Positions 28,248 through 37,156 of a DNA stretch of 64,000 nt are shown here, piece by piece. Positions within the stretch are counted from its first letter, which is position 1. Each line of letters starts with the position of its first letter. Below the pieces are notes generated by a model. It was not told the origin of the DNA, made no database searches, and worked only from the letters and a program-made list of their open reading frames with translations. The position numbers were made by a program, and so were the translations under genes. Source of the DNA: Microbispora sp. ZYX-F-249 (GTDB lineage Bacteria > Actinomycetota > Actinomycetes > Streptosporangiales > Streptosporangiaceae); NCBI RefSeq assembly GCF_039649665.1, contig NZ_JBDJAW010000038.1, forward strand, positions 1 through 64,000, given 5' to 3'.

Positions 28248-29429
28248 ATGGACTTCACGCTGCCGGAGAGCGCGCAGGCGGTGCGCCGGGGCATCGCGGA
28301 CATCTGCTCGCGCTACGACATGGACTACTGGCAGCGCTGCGAGGCGGACAAGCGCTGGCCGGAGGAGGTCTGGGCCGATCTGGCCAAGGGCGGCTGGCTC
28401 GGTCTCGCCGTGCCCGAGGAGTACGGCGGAGGCGGACAGGGCCTGCTGGAGCTGGCCGTGGCCACCGAGACCCTGTCGGCCTCCGGTTCCGCAGGCGGCT
28501 CGGCGTTCATGTACGTGCTGACGCCGGGGTTCGGGGCGCTCACGCTGGCCAGGCACGGCACGGCCGAGCAGAAGGCCGCGCTGCTGCCGAAGCTGGCCAC
28601 GGGCGAGATCGAGACCTGCTTCGCGCTGACCGAGCCCGACGCCGGGTCCAACTCCCTGGCGATCTCGACCTTCGCCCGCAGGGACGGCGACGACTTCGTC
28701 GTCAACGGCCAGAAGATCTGGATCACCGGGGTGCAGCGGGCCGCCTGGATGCTGCTCGTCACCCGGACGATCCCGGCGGCGGAGGCGAAACCGCGGACGG
28801 ACGGGCTGACGGTGTTCCTCGTGAACGTGCCCGAGGCCGTGGCGGCGGGGCGGCTGTCCTACCGGCCGATCCCGAAGATGGGCGCGAACACCACGCCGTC
28901 CAACATGGTCTTCGTCGACGACCTGCGACTGCCCGCCTCCAGCGTGCTCGGCGAGGTGGACCGGGGCGTGGCCGTGCTCTGGGACGTGCTGAACCCGGAG
29001 CGCATCCTGCTGGCGGCCAGTGCGCTCGGCGGCGCCGAGGTGGCGCTGCGGGTGGGCGTGGACTACGCGAGGCAGCGGGAGGTCTTCGGCCGCCCCATCG
29101 GGGCCAACCAGGCCATCGCGTTCCCGCTGGCGCAGGTCAAGGCCAAGATCGAGCTGGCCAGGCTGATGCTGTACAAGGCCGCCTGGTCGTTCGACAACGG
29201 GCTGCCCTGCGGCACCGAGGCCAACATCGCCAAGCTGACGGCCTCGCAGGCCGCGTGGGAGGCCGCCGACGCCGCGTTCCAGACCCACGGCGGCATGGCG
29301 TACTCGCTGGAGTACCCCGTCGCGCGGCTGCTCGCCGACGCGAGGATCGGCAGGGTCGCGCCGGTGACCGAGGAACTGCTGCTCAACTATCTGGCCACGC
29401 AGGTGCTCGGCCTGCCGAGGAGCTTCTGA
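28248..29429 (+). CDS. Acyl-CoA dehydrogenase
   Basis: Flavoenzyme of 393 residues that introduces a trans-2 double bond into acyl-CoA. The family patterns are present: ETCFALTEPDAGSNSLAIST (FAD contact), KIWITGVQRAAWMLLVTRT, NPERILLAASALGGAEVAL with YARQREVFGRPIGANQAIAF, and the C-terminal QTHGGMAYSLEYPVARLLAD. There the usual catalytic Glu region reads GGMAYS...EYPVAR. Substrate chain length cannot be read. It converges on the enoyl-CoA hydratase gene; the two could act in one beta-oxidation-type route. Confidence 0.93.
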   Translation: MDFTLPESAQAVRRGIADICSRYDMDYWQRCEADKRWPEEVWADLAKGGWLGLAVPEEYGGGGQGLLELAVATETLSASGSAGGSAFMYVLTPGFGALTLARHGTAEQKAALLPKLATGEIETCFALTEPDAGSNSLAISTFARRDGDDFVVNGQKIWITGVQRAAWMLLVTRTIPAAEAKPRTDGLTVFLVNVPEAVAAGRLSYRPIPKMGANTTPSNMVFVDDLRLPASSVLGEVDRGVAVLWDVLNPERILLAASALGGAEVALRVGVDYARQREVFGRPIGANQAIAFPLAQVKAKIELARLMLYKAAWSFDNGLPCGTEANIAKLTASQAAWEAADAAFQTHGGMAYSLEYPVARLLADARIGRVAPVTEELLLNYLATQVLGLPRSF

Positions 29430-29447
29430 CGCTCGCGCGGGAGCGGA

Positions 29448-30233
29448 TCAGGACCGGAACCGGGGCGGGCGCTTGTCGCGCAGGGCTCTGACGCCCTCGG
29501 CCGCGTCCGGGCCGGTGAACCCGAGGAACTCCATGGCCAGCGAGGCGTCGAACGACGGCCCCGCCATGCGCAGCCAGTTGTTCAGCGCGTGTTTGGTGAG
29601 GCGGATCGCCTCGGCCGAGCCGGCGGCCAGCCGGGTCGCGATCTCCAGCGCCCTGTCGTGGACCCGGTCGTCGTCGACGCACAGGCTCACCAGGCCCATC
29701 GCCTCTGCCTGCTCGCCGGTGACCGGCTCGCACAGCAAAAGGTGATACTTCGCCTTGGCCATCCCGCAGAGCAGCGGCCAGATGATCGCGGCGTGGTCGC
29801 CCGCCGCGACGCCGAGCCGGGTGTGCCCGTCGATGATCCGGGCCGTCCGCCCGGCGACCGAGATGTCGGCCAGCAGCGCGACGGCGAGCCCCGCGCCCAC
29901 CGCCGGCCCCTGGATCGCGGAGACGACCGGTTTGGAGCAGTTGAGCACGTTGTAGACGATGTCGCGGGCCTCGGCGAAGACCTCCAGGCGCGTGGCGTGG
30001 TCGCGGATCATCTCCTCGATCATCGACAGGTCGCCGCCCGCCGAGAACGCCTCGCCCTCCCCGCGCACGATCACCGCCCTGACCTCGTCGTCGCGGTCCA
30101 CATCGCGCCAGATCTCGGCCAGCTCGCGGTGACCGGTGCGGTCAACGGCGTTGCGCCGGGACGGCTCGCTGATCACGATTCGCAGCACGCCGTCGGCCGC
30201 CCACTCGGTGCGCAGCTTCTCGTACTCCCTCAC
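29448..30233 (-). CDS. Enoyl-CoA hydratase/isomerase family protein
   Basis: Crotonase-fold protein of 261 residues. The oxyanion segments are [18 protein letters not shown] and [20 protein letters not shown]; the usual catalytic Glu of hydratases is not obvious at the second site ([20 protein letters not shown]), so it could be an isomerase or thioester-processing relative. The GTG start overlaps the stop of the upstream esterase by 4 nt (GTGA), so the genes are coupled. It is convergent with the acyl-CoA dehydrogenase. Confidence 0.9.
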   Translation of the reverse strand: MREYEKLRTEWAADGVLRIVISEPSRRNAVDRTGHRELAEIWRDVDRDDEVRAVIVRGEGEAFSAGGDLSMIEEMIRDHATRLEVFAEARDIVYNVLNCSKPVVSAIQGPAVGAGLAVALLADISVAGRTARIIDGHTRLGVAAGDHAAIIWPLLCGMAKAKYHLLLCEPVTGEQAEAMGLVSLCVDDDRVHDRALEIATRLAAGSAEAIRLTKHALNNWLRMAGPSFDASLAMEFLGFTGPDAAEGVRALRDKRPPRFRS

Positions 30234-31159
30234 GACGCGGCTCCCATAGCGTCCCTGAGCCGGGCCGCGAGGAGATCGCGGCCCTCCAGCGCCTGGTCGA
30301 AGAACCCGGGCAGGCCGAGGAAGCCGTGCAGGGCGCCCTCGAAGCAGCGGTACTCCACGGGGACGCCCGCCCCGGCGAGCGCCCGCGCGTAGGCCGCGCC
30401 CTCCTCGCACAGCGGGTCGCACTCCGCCGTGATCACGGTCGCGGGCACCAGGCCCGACTTGTCCAGCAGGTGCAGCGGCGCGAGCCGGGGGTCGCGGGGG
30501 TCGGCGCCGCCCGCGTACTGCTCGATGAACCACCGCATCTCCGCGGCGTCGAGCCCGAACCCCTTCGCGTACGTCACATAGCTGGGCGTGTCGGTCGAGA
30601 CGTCGACGACCGGGTAGATCAGCGCCTGGTGGACGAGGCGCAGCCCGGCGTCCCTGGCCAGCCAGGCCGCCACCGCCGCGAGGTTGCCTCCGGCGCTGTC
30701 GCCGACGACCGCCACCCTGCGGGGGTCCGCGCCATAGCGGGCGGGACGGGCGTGCACGTCGCGGACCACGGCGAAGGCGTCCTCGGCGGCCGCGGGGAAC
30801 GGGTGCTCGGGCGCGAGGCGGTAGTCCACCGAGACGACGACCGCTCCGGTCCGGTGGGCGAGGTCGCGGGCGAGGGCGTCGTTGCGCTCGACGCTGCCGA
30901 AGACCCAGCCGCCGCCGTGGAAGTACACGAGCACCGGCAGCGGACGCCCGTCCGGCTCCGGGCGGTAGATCCGGACCGGCACCCCGGCCGCCGTCTCGTC
31001 CCTGACCTCCGGCAGGGCAATCCTCGGCCCGCGCTGCGCGGCCATGCCGTCCACAGACCTCATCCGGGCGATCTGCTCACGGGTGAGGGAGGCGATGTCG
31101 ACGCCGAGATCCGAGGGGAACCGCGTGAGGTAGGCCTCAGCCTGGGGATGCAACGCCAT
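30230..31159 (-). CDS. Alpha/beta hydrolase, hormone-sensitive-lipase family esterase
   Basis: Esterase of 309 residues. The HSL hallmarks are [19 protein letters not shown] (oxyanion HGGGW), [20 protein letters not shown] (nucleophile Ser in GDSAGG), [12 protein letters not shown] (Asp) and [13 protein letters not shown] (His). It hydrolyses short-chain esters or lactones. A -10-like TACTGT (31172-31167, minus strand) lies 7 nt before the ATG at 31159, suggesting a leaderless transcript; the enoyl-CoA hydratase follows in the same transcript. Confidence 0.93.
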   Translation of the reverse strand: MALHPQAEAYLTRFPSDLGVDIASLTREQIARMRSVDGMAAQRGPRIALPEVRDETAAGVPVRIYRPEPDGRPLPVLVYFHGGGWVFGSVERNDALARDLAHRTGAVVVSVDYRLAPEHPFPAAAEDAFAVVRDVHARPARYGADPRRVAVVGDSAGGNLAAVAAWLARDAGLRLVHQALIYPVVDVSTDTPSYVTYAKGFGLDAAEMRWFIEQYAGGADPRDPRLAPLHLLDKSGLVPATVITAECDPLCEEGAAYARALAGAGVPVEYRCFEGALHGFLGLPGFFDQALEGRDLLAARLRDAMGAAS

Positions 31160-31207
31160 GCCCCGCACAGTAACAGCGCCCGCCGGCGGCCACTGCCGCA
31201 CCGATGA

Positions 31208-31903
31208 TCAGGGGCGGGCCGCGTCCACCAGCGCCTCGACGAGGCGGTTGTCCTGGCCGCGCTCGGGGTGCCACTGGACGCCGACCGCGAACCGGTGCCC
31301 CTGCAACTCGACGGCCTCGACGATCTGGTCGTCCGCCCAGGCCACCGCGATCAGGCCGGTGCCGAGCCGCCGGACGCCCCGGCGGTGCGCGCCGGTGACC
31401 TCGGCGCGGTCGCCCACGGCCTTGCCGAGCCTGCTCGACACGCTGACCGTGACCACGTGCGCGGCGCTCTCGTGGCGGTCGTGGCCGACGGCCTCCCGCA
31501 GCGACGTGATCAGCGTGCCGCCCTGGGCGACGTTGAGCACGTGCATCCCCCGCGAGATCGCCAGCAGCGGCACGTCCGCCTCCACCGCCGCCTGCGCCAG
31601 CGCCGTCTCGAACCGGTCGCGCTGGGGCTGCGGTCCGCCGAGCCCGTCGTCCGGTTCGTCGGTGGGGACCTCGCCGTACAGCGCGGGGTCGACCTCGCCG
31701 CCCCCCGCGAGGACGACCGCGTCCAGGCGGCGGACGTAATCTCCGGCGGACACCGGGCTCAGCGGCGGCAGCAGGACCGGCGCACCGCCCGCCTTCTCCA
31801 CCGCGCGCGCGTACGCACGGGGCGAGACCGCCGCCTCACGGACCCATGTCCCCCAGCGCGCGGCCTCGAGGTAGGTGGTGATGCCGACGATGGGACGCGC
31901 CAT
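31208..31903 (-). CDS. Peptidase C26/PuuD-like class I glutamine amidotransferase, nucleophile Cys replaced by Ser
   Basis: Protein of 231 residues similar to gamma-glutamyl-gamma-aminobutyrate hydrolases: RPIVGITTYLEAARWGTWVR, RLDAVVLAGGGEVDPALYGE, RDRFETALAQAAVEADVPLL and FAVGVQWHPE. The nucleophile elbow, normally GICRGMQ, reads AISRGMHVLNVAQGG: the codon is TCG (Ser). The region that usually holds the substrate-facing VNSxHHQ reads EVTGAHRRGV. The protein may be inactive, use Ser, or bind ligand without hydrolysis. AGGAG lies 7 nt before the ATG. Confidence 0.85.
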   Translation of the reverse strand: MARPIVGITTYLEAARWGTWVREAAVSPRAYARAVEKAGGAPVLLPPLSPVSAGDYVRRLDAVVLAGGGEVDPALYGEVPTDEPDDGLGGPQPQRDRFETALAQAAVEADVPLLAISRGMHVLNVAQGGTLITSLREAVGHDRHESAAHVVTVSVSSRLGKAVGDRAEVTGAHRRGVRRLGTGLIAVAWADDQIVEAVELQGHRFAVGVQWHPERGQDNRLVEALVDAARP

Positions 31904-32198
31904 GGGCCATCTCCTGGGGTGTGCGAGCAGGCAGGCCCATCATGGCGCAGATCTTTCCTCTGTTGGCCGATTTTCACACGAGTCACACCAGTCACAGCGT
32001 GAGCGTCACGATAAATAACGAAGTGTTCACAGTCGGTTGCCTTGCGGGGAATCGGTTGTGGCGCCCGGGACCGAGTGGAACACTCCCCGTTGAGCGATCG
32101 GTCGAGCCGGGGCCGCCGGCGCTCGTCACCCGGAGCCGTCAGGGAGGTGGATCGACAGACCGGAGCACGATTCCGGTCCCTAGGGTGGGACACAACTG
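31904..32198. other. Divergent promoter region (C26 / flavohemoprotein)
   Basis: This stretch of 295 bp between divergent genes is AT-richer at 31960-32035, with clustered GTCAC/GTGA words (TCACACCAGTCACAGCGTGA then CGTCACG). These may be regulator half-sites. TAGGGT at 32181-32186 is 12 nt before the flavohemoprotein ATG and may be its -10. Confidence 0.45.
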
Positions 32199-33308
32199 AT
32201 GCCGCTGAATCCGCGCCTCGTCAAGGAGAGCTTCTCGGTCGTCGAACCCGTCGCCGGGAAGGCCGCGGGGTACTTCTACGGACGACTGTTCACCCACTGC
32301 CCGCACATGCGGGGGATGTTCCCGCCGGGCATGGAGGTGCAGCGCGACCGGCTCTTCAACGCGCTCACCAGGGTCGTCTGGATGCTCGACAGCCCCGAGG
32401 GGCTGGCGTCCTATCTCGCCCAGCTCGGGCGGGACCATCGCAAGTACGGCGTGTCCCCCGAGCACTACACCGCCGTGGGCAGCGCCCTTCTCGCCACCAT
32501 CAGGCATTTCGCCGCCGACATCTGGACCGACGAGATCGAGGCCGCCTGGACCGAGGCGTACGCCATGGCGGCGAAGATCATGATCGACGCCGCCGCCGCG
32601 GAGACGACCCCGCCCTGGTGGCTGGCCGAGGTGACCGACCACGAGCAGCGCACCCGGGACATCTCGGTGCTCACGCTGCGGCCCTCGCAGCCGATGGACT
32701 TCGTCCCCGGCCAGTACGTCACGGTCCAGACGGCCAGGTGGCCCCGGGTGTGGCGGCGGTTCTCCATCGCGAACGCGCCCCGCCCCGACGGCACGCTGCG
32801 CCTGCACGTGCGCGCCGTGCCGGGCGGCTGGGTGAGCACGGCGCTGGTCCGCCACACCCGCGTCGGCGACCAGCTCCTGCTGGGCCCGCCCGTGGGCACG
32901 ATGACGCCGCCCGAGTCCGACCGGGACATCCTCTGCGTCGCGGGAGGCACCGGTCTCGCGCCGATCAAGGCCGTCGTCGAGCACGTCATCGCCTCCGGCG
33001 ACCGCCCGAACATCCACCTGCTGTTCGGCGCCCGCCACGCGCGAGACCTGTACGACATGCCGGACCTGGCGAGGATGGAGGCCGCCTTCCCCTGGCTGCG
33101 GGTGATCCCGGTGGTCTCCGACGACCCCGGCTTCGACGGGATGCGCGGGCGGCTCCCCGACGTGGTCGACAGGTTTCACTCCTGGGCCGACCACGAGACG
33201 TACGTCTGCGGCCCGCCCGCGATGGTGAACGAGACCGTACGGCGCCTCCAGTGCTCGGGGGTGCCGCTGTCACGGATCCACCGCGACCCGGTCCAGAGCA
33301 CCGCTTGA
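32199..33308 (+). CDS. Flavohemoprotein (globin-FAD-NAD reductase)
   Basis: Protein of 369 residues with a globin domain (1-135), then FAD- and NAD(P)-binding domains. The globin shows AAGYFYGRLFTHCP (B-helix Tyr), VQRDRLFNAL (E-helix Gln candidate) and GRDHRKYGVSPEHY (proximal His region). The FAD motif is RRFSIAN, where the usual RxYS Tyr is Phe, and the NAD motif is CVAGGTGLAPIKAV with YVCGPPAMV near the end. It would oxidise nitric oxide to nitrate or reduce oxygen in the cytoplasm. It is about 30 residues shorter than E. coli Hmp. It is divergent from the C26 gene. Confidence 0.88.
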   Translation: MPLNPRLVKESFSVVEPVAGKAAGYFYGRLFTHCPHMRGMFPPGMEVQRDRLFNALTRVVWMLDSPEGLASYLAQLGRDHRKYGVSPEHYTAVGSALLATIRHFAADIWTDEIEAAWTEAYAMAAKIMIDAAAAETTPPWWLAEVTDHEQRTRDISVLTLRPSQPMDFVPGQYVTVQTARWPRVWRRFSIANAPRPDGTLRLHVRAVPGGWVSTALVRHTRVGDQLLLGPPVGTMTPPESDRDILCVAGGTGLAPIKAVVEHVIASGDRPNIHLLFGARHARDLYDMPDLARMEAAFPWLRVIPVVSDDPGFDGMRGRLPDVVDRFHSWADHETYVCGPPAMVNETVRRLQCSGVPLSRIHRDPVQSTA

Positions 33309-33388
33309 CCGGAACCGCGAGCGGACAGGAGGGCTTCCTGGCAGGATCGAATCGAAAACACGATCGAAACCGGCACATGGGAGGACCA

Positions 33389-34465
33389 ATGACCGCACTG
33401 CTCGCCATCGGCACCCGAAAGGGACTGTTCCTCGCGCGCTCCTCGGAGGGCGGGACATTCGAGGTCGAGCCCGTGCGGTTCTCCACGATCGGGATCCACT
33501 CGGTCGCGATCGACACCCGCGGGAGCACGCCCCGCCTCCTCGCCGGCATCGAGTACGGCCACTTCGGCCCGTCGGTGATGTGGTCCGACGACCTCGGCGA
33601 GACGTGGCAGGAGGCGTCGGCCCCGCCGGTCGCCTTCCCCGAGCGCACGGGGGCCGCGCTGGCCCGGGTGTGGCAACTCCAGCCGTCGCCGGCCGAGCCG
33701 GACGTCGTCTGGGCGGGCGCCGAGCCCGCCGCGCTGTTCCGGTCGAAGGACCGCGGGGCGACCTACACCCTGGTCGACGGCCTCTGGGACCACCCCACCC
33801 GGCCCCGGTGGCAGCCCGGCGGCGGTGGCCTGTGCCTCCACACGGTGATCCCCCACCCCAGCGACCCGCGGCGTATCGGCGTCGCCGCCTCCGCCGTCGG
33901 GTTCTTCCGCAGCGACGACGCGGGGGCCACCTGGCGGCCGTCCAACAAGAACATCCGCGCCCCCTTCCTCCCGGAGGGCGCGCAGTATCCCGAGTTCGGG
34001 CAGTGCGTGCACAAGGTGGCGCAGCATCCCGCCGAGCCCGAGCGGCTCTACCTTCAGCATCACTTCGGGGTCTACCGGTCCGACGACTTCGGCGACTCCT
34101 GGACGGAGATCGGGTCCGGCCTGCCCTCCGACTTCGGGTTCCCGATCGCCGTGGACCCGGACGACCCCGACAGGCTGTACGTCTTCCCGCTGCACGGCGA
34201 CGTCGACCGGACGCCGCTCGGCCACCGCTACCAGGTGTTCCGCAGCGACGACGCCGGAGCCACCTGGCAGGGCTACTCCACCGGGCTGCCCGAGGGCCCG
34301 CTGCACGCCTCGGTGCTCAGGGACGCGATGTGCGCCGGGCCCGCCGGGGTGTTCTTCGGCACCCGGGACGGCGAGGTGTACGGCTCGGCCGACGCGGGCG
34401 AGAGCTGGTCGCTGATCGCCCGCCACCTGCCCGACGTGCTGTGCGTGCGGGCCGCCGTCCTCTGA
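33389..34465 (+). CDS. BNR/sortilin-type beta-propeller protein
   Basis: Protein of 358 residues with recurrent Asp-box repeats (SxDxGxTW): MWSDDLGETWQEA, FRSKDRGATYTL, FRSDDAGATWRPS, YRSDDFGDSWTEI, FRSDDAGATWQGY and GSADAGESWSLI. This indicates a beta-propeller of the BNR/sialidase-like or photosystem-assembly-like type. Catalytic residues of sialidases are not evident and there is no signal peptide, so it is probably a cytoplasmic propeller rather than a glycosidase. GGAGG lies 5 nt before the ATG. Confidence 0.85.
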   Translation: MTALLAIGTRKGLFLARSSEGGTFEVEPVRFSTIGIHSVAIDTRGSTPRLLAGIEYGHFGPSVMWSDDLGETWQEASAPPVAFPERTGAALARVWQLQPSPAEPDVVWAGAEPAALFRSKDRGATYTLVDGLWDHPTRPRWQPGGGGLCLHTVIPHPSDPRRIGVAASAVGFFRSDDAGATWRPSNKNIRAPFLPEGAQYPEFGQCVHKVAQHPAEPERLYLQHHFGVYRSDDFGDSWTEIGSGLPSDFGFPIAVDPDDPDRLYVFPLHGDVDRTPLGHRYQVFRSDDAGATWQGYSTGLPEGPLHASVLRDAMCAGPAGVFFGTRDGEVYGSADAGESWSLIARHLPDVLCVRAAVL

Positions 34466-34480
34466 CCCGCCGGCGCCGCC

Positions 34481-34522
34481 CCGCGGCCGCCCTCTCCGGG
34501 CGACCGCGGCGGGCGGCCGCGG
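34481..34522. terminator. Bidirectional terminator between propeller gene and thyX
   Basis: A perfect 12-bp inverted repeat, CCGCGGCCGCCC (34481-34492) / GGGCGGCCGCGG (34511-34522), lies between convergent stops. Confidence 0.65.
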
Positions 34523-34526
34523 CGGC

Positions 34527-35309
34527 TCAGACCTTGCGGTATCCGGGGACCCAGGCGCCGTCCTCGACCACGTAGTCGCCGAACAGCGCCGGGGCCTCCT
34601 CCCGCATGATCTCTCCGATCCGGCCGAAGACGACGCGGATCTCCTCCTCGGCGCCGGCGGCCGTACGGGCCTCGATCGTGTGCCGCAGGGTGCGCACGTT
34701 GGCCGTCCAGACCAGACCGGTCGCGACGCCCTCGGGGGCGAAGCGGCGCATGAACGAGGTGCGGTGCTTCTTCTCCGCGAACGGCACGCCGTCCTCGTCC
34801 AGCCCGAAGTGGGCCGCCATCCAGCTCTGGAACTCCTCCATGCGGTCGAGCATCTCGGTCGCCCGCTTCATCAGCTCGGCGTCCTCGCGCGCCCACTCGG
34901 GGAACCAGAACGGGATGTCGCTCAGCCGGACGAACCGCAGCGACTCCTGCGAGATCGCCACCCCGGGCCGGTGCCGCACCAGCTCGTGGGTGAACACCCG
35001 CGAGACGTTGTGCAGCACGAAGCTGAAGCTGATGTGCTCGAGCACGCTGCCGTGCGCGGACGCGAGGATGTTGCGCAGGTACGCCTCCTGGTCGGTGCGC
35101 ACCCTCGTGACGTTCGGGTTCAGCCCCGGCTCGAACGACCGGTAGCACAGCCGCCCGGCGAACTCGGCGAGGTTCTGGGCGTCGAACTCGCCGCGCTCCA
35201 GCCGCTCCAGCCAGCTCTCCCCGCCGATCTCCTGGAGGTAGCGGGCCAGCTCGTCGTAGTCGACGGACGGTTTGGCGACGAGGAAGACCTCGGGCTCGAC
35301 GCTGCGCAT
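34527..35309 (-). CDS. thyX: FAD-dependent thymidylate synthase ThyX
   Basis: Flavoprotein of 260 residues that makes dTMP from dUMP with methylenetetrahydrofolate and NADPH. The ThyX motif lies in ELVRHRPGVAISQESLRF, within conserved context HGSVLEHISFSFVLHNVSRV before it. C-terminal NVRTLRHTIEARTAAGAEEE is also family-typical. A GGGG sits about 7 nt before the ATG at 35309. It is monocistronic, between an inferred terminator and the ABC transporter genes. Confidence 0.96.
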   Translation of the reverse strand: MRSVEPEVFLVAKPSVDYDELARYLQEIGGESWLERLERGEFDAQNLAEFAGRLCYRSFEPGLNPNVTRVRTDQEAYLRNILASAHGSVLEHISFSFVLHNVSRVFTHELVRHRPGVAISQESLRFVRLSDIPFWFPEWAREDAELMKRATEMLDRMEEFQSWMAAHFGLDEDGVPFAEKKHRTSFMRRFAPEGVATGLVWTANVRTLRHTIEARTAAGAEEEIRVVFGRIGEIMREEAPALFGDYVVEDGAWVPGYRKV

Positions 35310-35401
35310 TCACTATCCCCGTGACGTTCGGTGCCGGTTGTGACCGTCCAAGCAAACCAGTTCGGGCCCACGATCGCGAAACGGCCCCTGGTCAACGATG
35401 G

Positions 35402-36190
35402 TCAGGTGATGTCCCGCCGGACCGTGGTGGCGGTGGCCACCGCGGCGAACAGCAGGCCGTAGGCGACCAGGACGAGGGCGCCCGCCCAGGCGGGCAGCCA
35501 TTCGGGCCGGCCCAGGCCGGTGTCCACGTCGATGCTCATCAGCGCCTGGGCCGCGCCGGCCGGCAGCCACTTGCCCACGCCGTGCAGCGCCGGGATCGCC
35601 GTGAAGATGCTCTCGATCACGTACGACCAGACGACGGCGGCCACGATGCCCGCGATCTGGTTGCGGACGAGTGCCCCCAGGCCGATACCGAACAGCGCGT
35701 ACAACGCGAGGGTCGCGAGGATGCCGATGCTGATCTGGGGGACCCGCGAGGCCGACAGCGAGAACTCGCCTCCCGCGATCGTCACGGCCGGGATCACCGT
35801 GACCGCCTGGAAGATCAGCACGGCCAGGCCGAACAGCGCCCCCACGATCAGCCCGGCCAGCAGCTTGGCGAGGATCACCAGGCCCCGCCGGGGGGTGACG
35901 AGGAAGGTCCCGGTGATCGTCTGGTAGCGGAACTCGGAGGTCATCATGACGACGCCGAGGATCATCACGAAGATCCCGGCGCCGGACCCGCTCGCCCAGG
36001 CGAGCTCCGTCCACTGCGGGGTGTCCAGCGCGGGCGCCGCGCCACCGTTCTGGTTCACCCCCGCGAACGCCATGAGGGCGCCCAGGCTCACCCCGACGAG
36101 CAGCAGCGTGACGATCAGCATGATCCACCACAGCCGGGTGGTGAACAGCTTGCGCAGCTCGGCCCTGACGAGGCCGGGGATGTGGCTCAT
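35402..36190 (-). CDS. ABC-2 type transporter permease
   Basis: Permease of 262 residues with six predicted membrane segments, opening LVRAELRKLFTTRLWWIMLI as in ABC-2 permeases of the NatB/YhaP group. TSEFRYQTITGTFLVTPRRG, the cytoplasmic coupling segment, is typical. It pairs with the ATPase just upstream: the ATG overlaps the ATPase stop (ATGA, 36187-36190). Substrate unknown; such pairs often export drugs, peptides or lipids. Confidence 0.92.
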   Translation of the reverse strand: MSHIPGLVRAELRKLFTTRLWWIMLIVTLLLVGVSLGALMAFAGVNQNGGAAPALDTPQWTELAWASGSGAGIFVMILGVVMMTSEFRYQTITGTFLVTPRRGLVILAKLLAGLIVGALFGLAVLIFQAVTVIPAVTIAGGEFSLSASRVPQISIGILATLALYALFGIGLGALVRNQIAGIVAAVVWSYVIESIFTAIPALHGVGKWLPAGAAQALMSIDVDTGLGRPEWLPAWAGALVLVAYGLLFAAVATATTVRRDIT

Positions 36191-37077
36191 CGTCCCTCCG
36201 TGAGTTCGAGGAAGACCTTCTGCAGGTCGGACCGCTCCTGCGTGAGCTCGGTGAGCACGACCCGCCGGTCCAGGGCGACCCGGCCGATGGTCTCCGCGTC
36301 CAGCCCGCGCACCCGCAGCAGGCCGTCGTCCGCGCGTTCGATCGCGGCGCCCGCCGCCTCCAGCGCGGGGGCGAGGTCGGCGGACTGGGCGGTGCGCACC
36401 CGGATCACCTCTCCTCCGTTGCTGGTGAGCTCGGCGAGGCTTCCCTGGCGGACCAGGCGGCCCCTGGCGATGATCACGACGTTGTCGACGGTCTGCTCGA
36501 CCTCCGCCAGCACGTGGCTGGAGACGAGCACCGCCGCCCCCTCGTCGTGGGCGAGGTGACGCAGGAAGCCGCGCAGCCACTCGATGCCCGCCGGGTCGAG
36601 GCCGTTGGCGGGCTCGTCGAGGATGTACACCCGGGGCCGGCCGAGCAGGGCCGAGGCGAGCGCGAGCCGCTGCCGCATGCCCAGCGAGTAACCGAGCACG
36701 CGCTTGTCCGCGGCGTCGGCGAGGCCGACCTGATCGAGCGCCTCGTCGGCGCGGGCGTCGGGCAGCCCGGCCGCGGTGCAGAGGACGCGCAGGTGGTTGC
36801 GGGCGGTGCGGCCGGGGTGGAAGTTCGTGGCCTCGAGCACGGCGCCGACCTCGGTCACCGGACGCGGGAGCGTGCCGTAGCGCTCGCCGTTCACCAGCGC
36901 CTCACCCGAGTCGGGCGTGACCAGGCCGAGCAGGGAGCGGAGCGTCGTCGTCTTTCCGGCTCCGTTCGGGCCGAGATATCCGGTGACGGATCCGGCCTCC
37001 ACGCTGAACGAGACGCCGTCCACGGCCCTCACCGGCCCGAACGACTTAATCAAATTTTTTATCTCTATAGCAGCCAT
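36187..37077 (-). CDS. ABC transporter ATP-binding protein
   Basis: ATPase of 296 residues. Walker A is GYLGPNGAGKTTTLRSLLGL, the signature is LGYSLGMRQRLALASALLG, Walker B is VYILDEPANGLDP and the switch His is VSSHVLAEVE. A C-terminal domain of about 80 residues resembles that of bacitracin/drug exporters. The first ten codons are strikingly AT-rich (ATA, AAA, AAT, TTG, ATT), unlike the rest of the gene, probably to keep the start unstructured. It forms an exporter with the overlapping permease gene. Confidence 0.95.
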   Translation of the reverse strand: MAAIEIKNLIKSFGPVRAVDGVSFSVEAGSVTGYLGPNGAGKTTTLRSLLGLVTPDSGEALVNGERYGTLPRPVTEVGAVLEATNFHPGRTARNHLRVLCTAAGLPDARADEALDQVGLADAADKRVLGYSLGMRQRLALASALLGRPRVYILDEPANGLDPAGIEWLRGFLRHLAHDEGAAVLVSSHVLAEVEQTVDNVVIIARGRLVRQGSLAELTSNGGEVIRVRTAQSADLAPALEAAGAAIERADDGLLRVRGLDAETIGRVALDRRVVLTELTQERSDLQKVFLELTEGR

Positions 37078-37107
37078 CGGGCGCGATTATCCCGTGCCGT
37101 AGATCGC

Positions 37108-37135
37108 AAATCATCCTCATAAAGGAGGATCATTT
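37108..37135. promoter_or_regulatory. AT-rich inverted repeat upstream of the ABC exporter
   Basis: AAATCATCCTC (37108-37118) and GAGGATCATTT (37125-37135) pair in 10 of 11 positions around ATAAAG. It sits 31 bp from the ATPase start and just after CCGTAGATCGCAAAT (37097-37111). It is a candidate operator for the exporter genes or a processing/termination hairpin. Confidence 0.45.
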
Positions 37136-37156
37136 CGGCCCGGACAGATTGGGATT

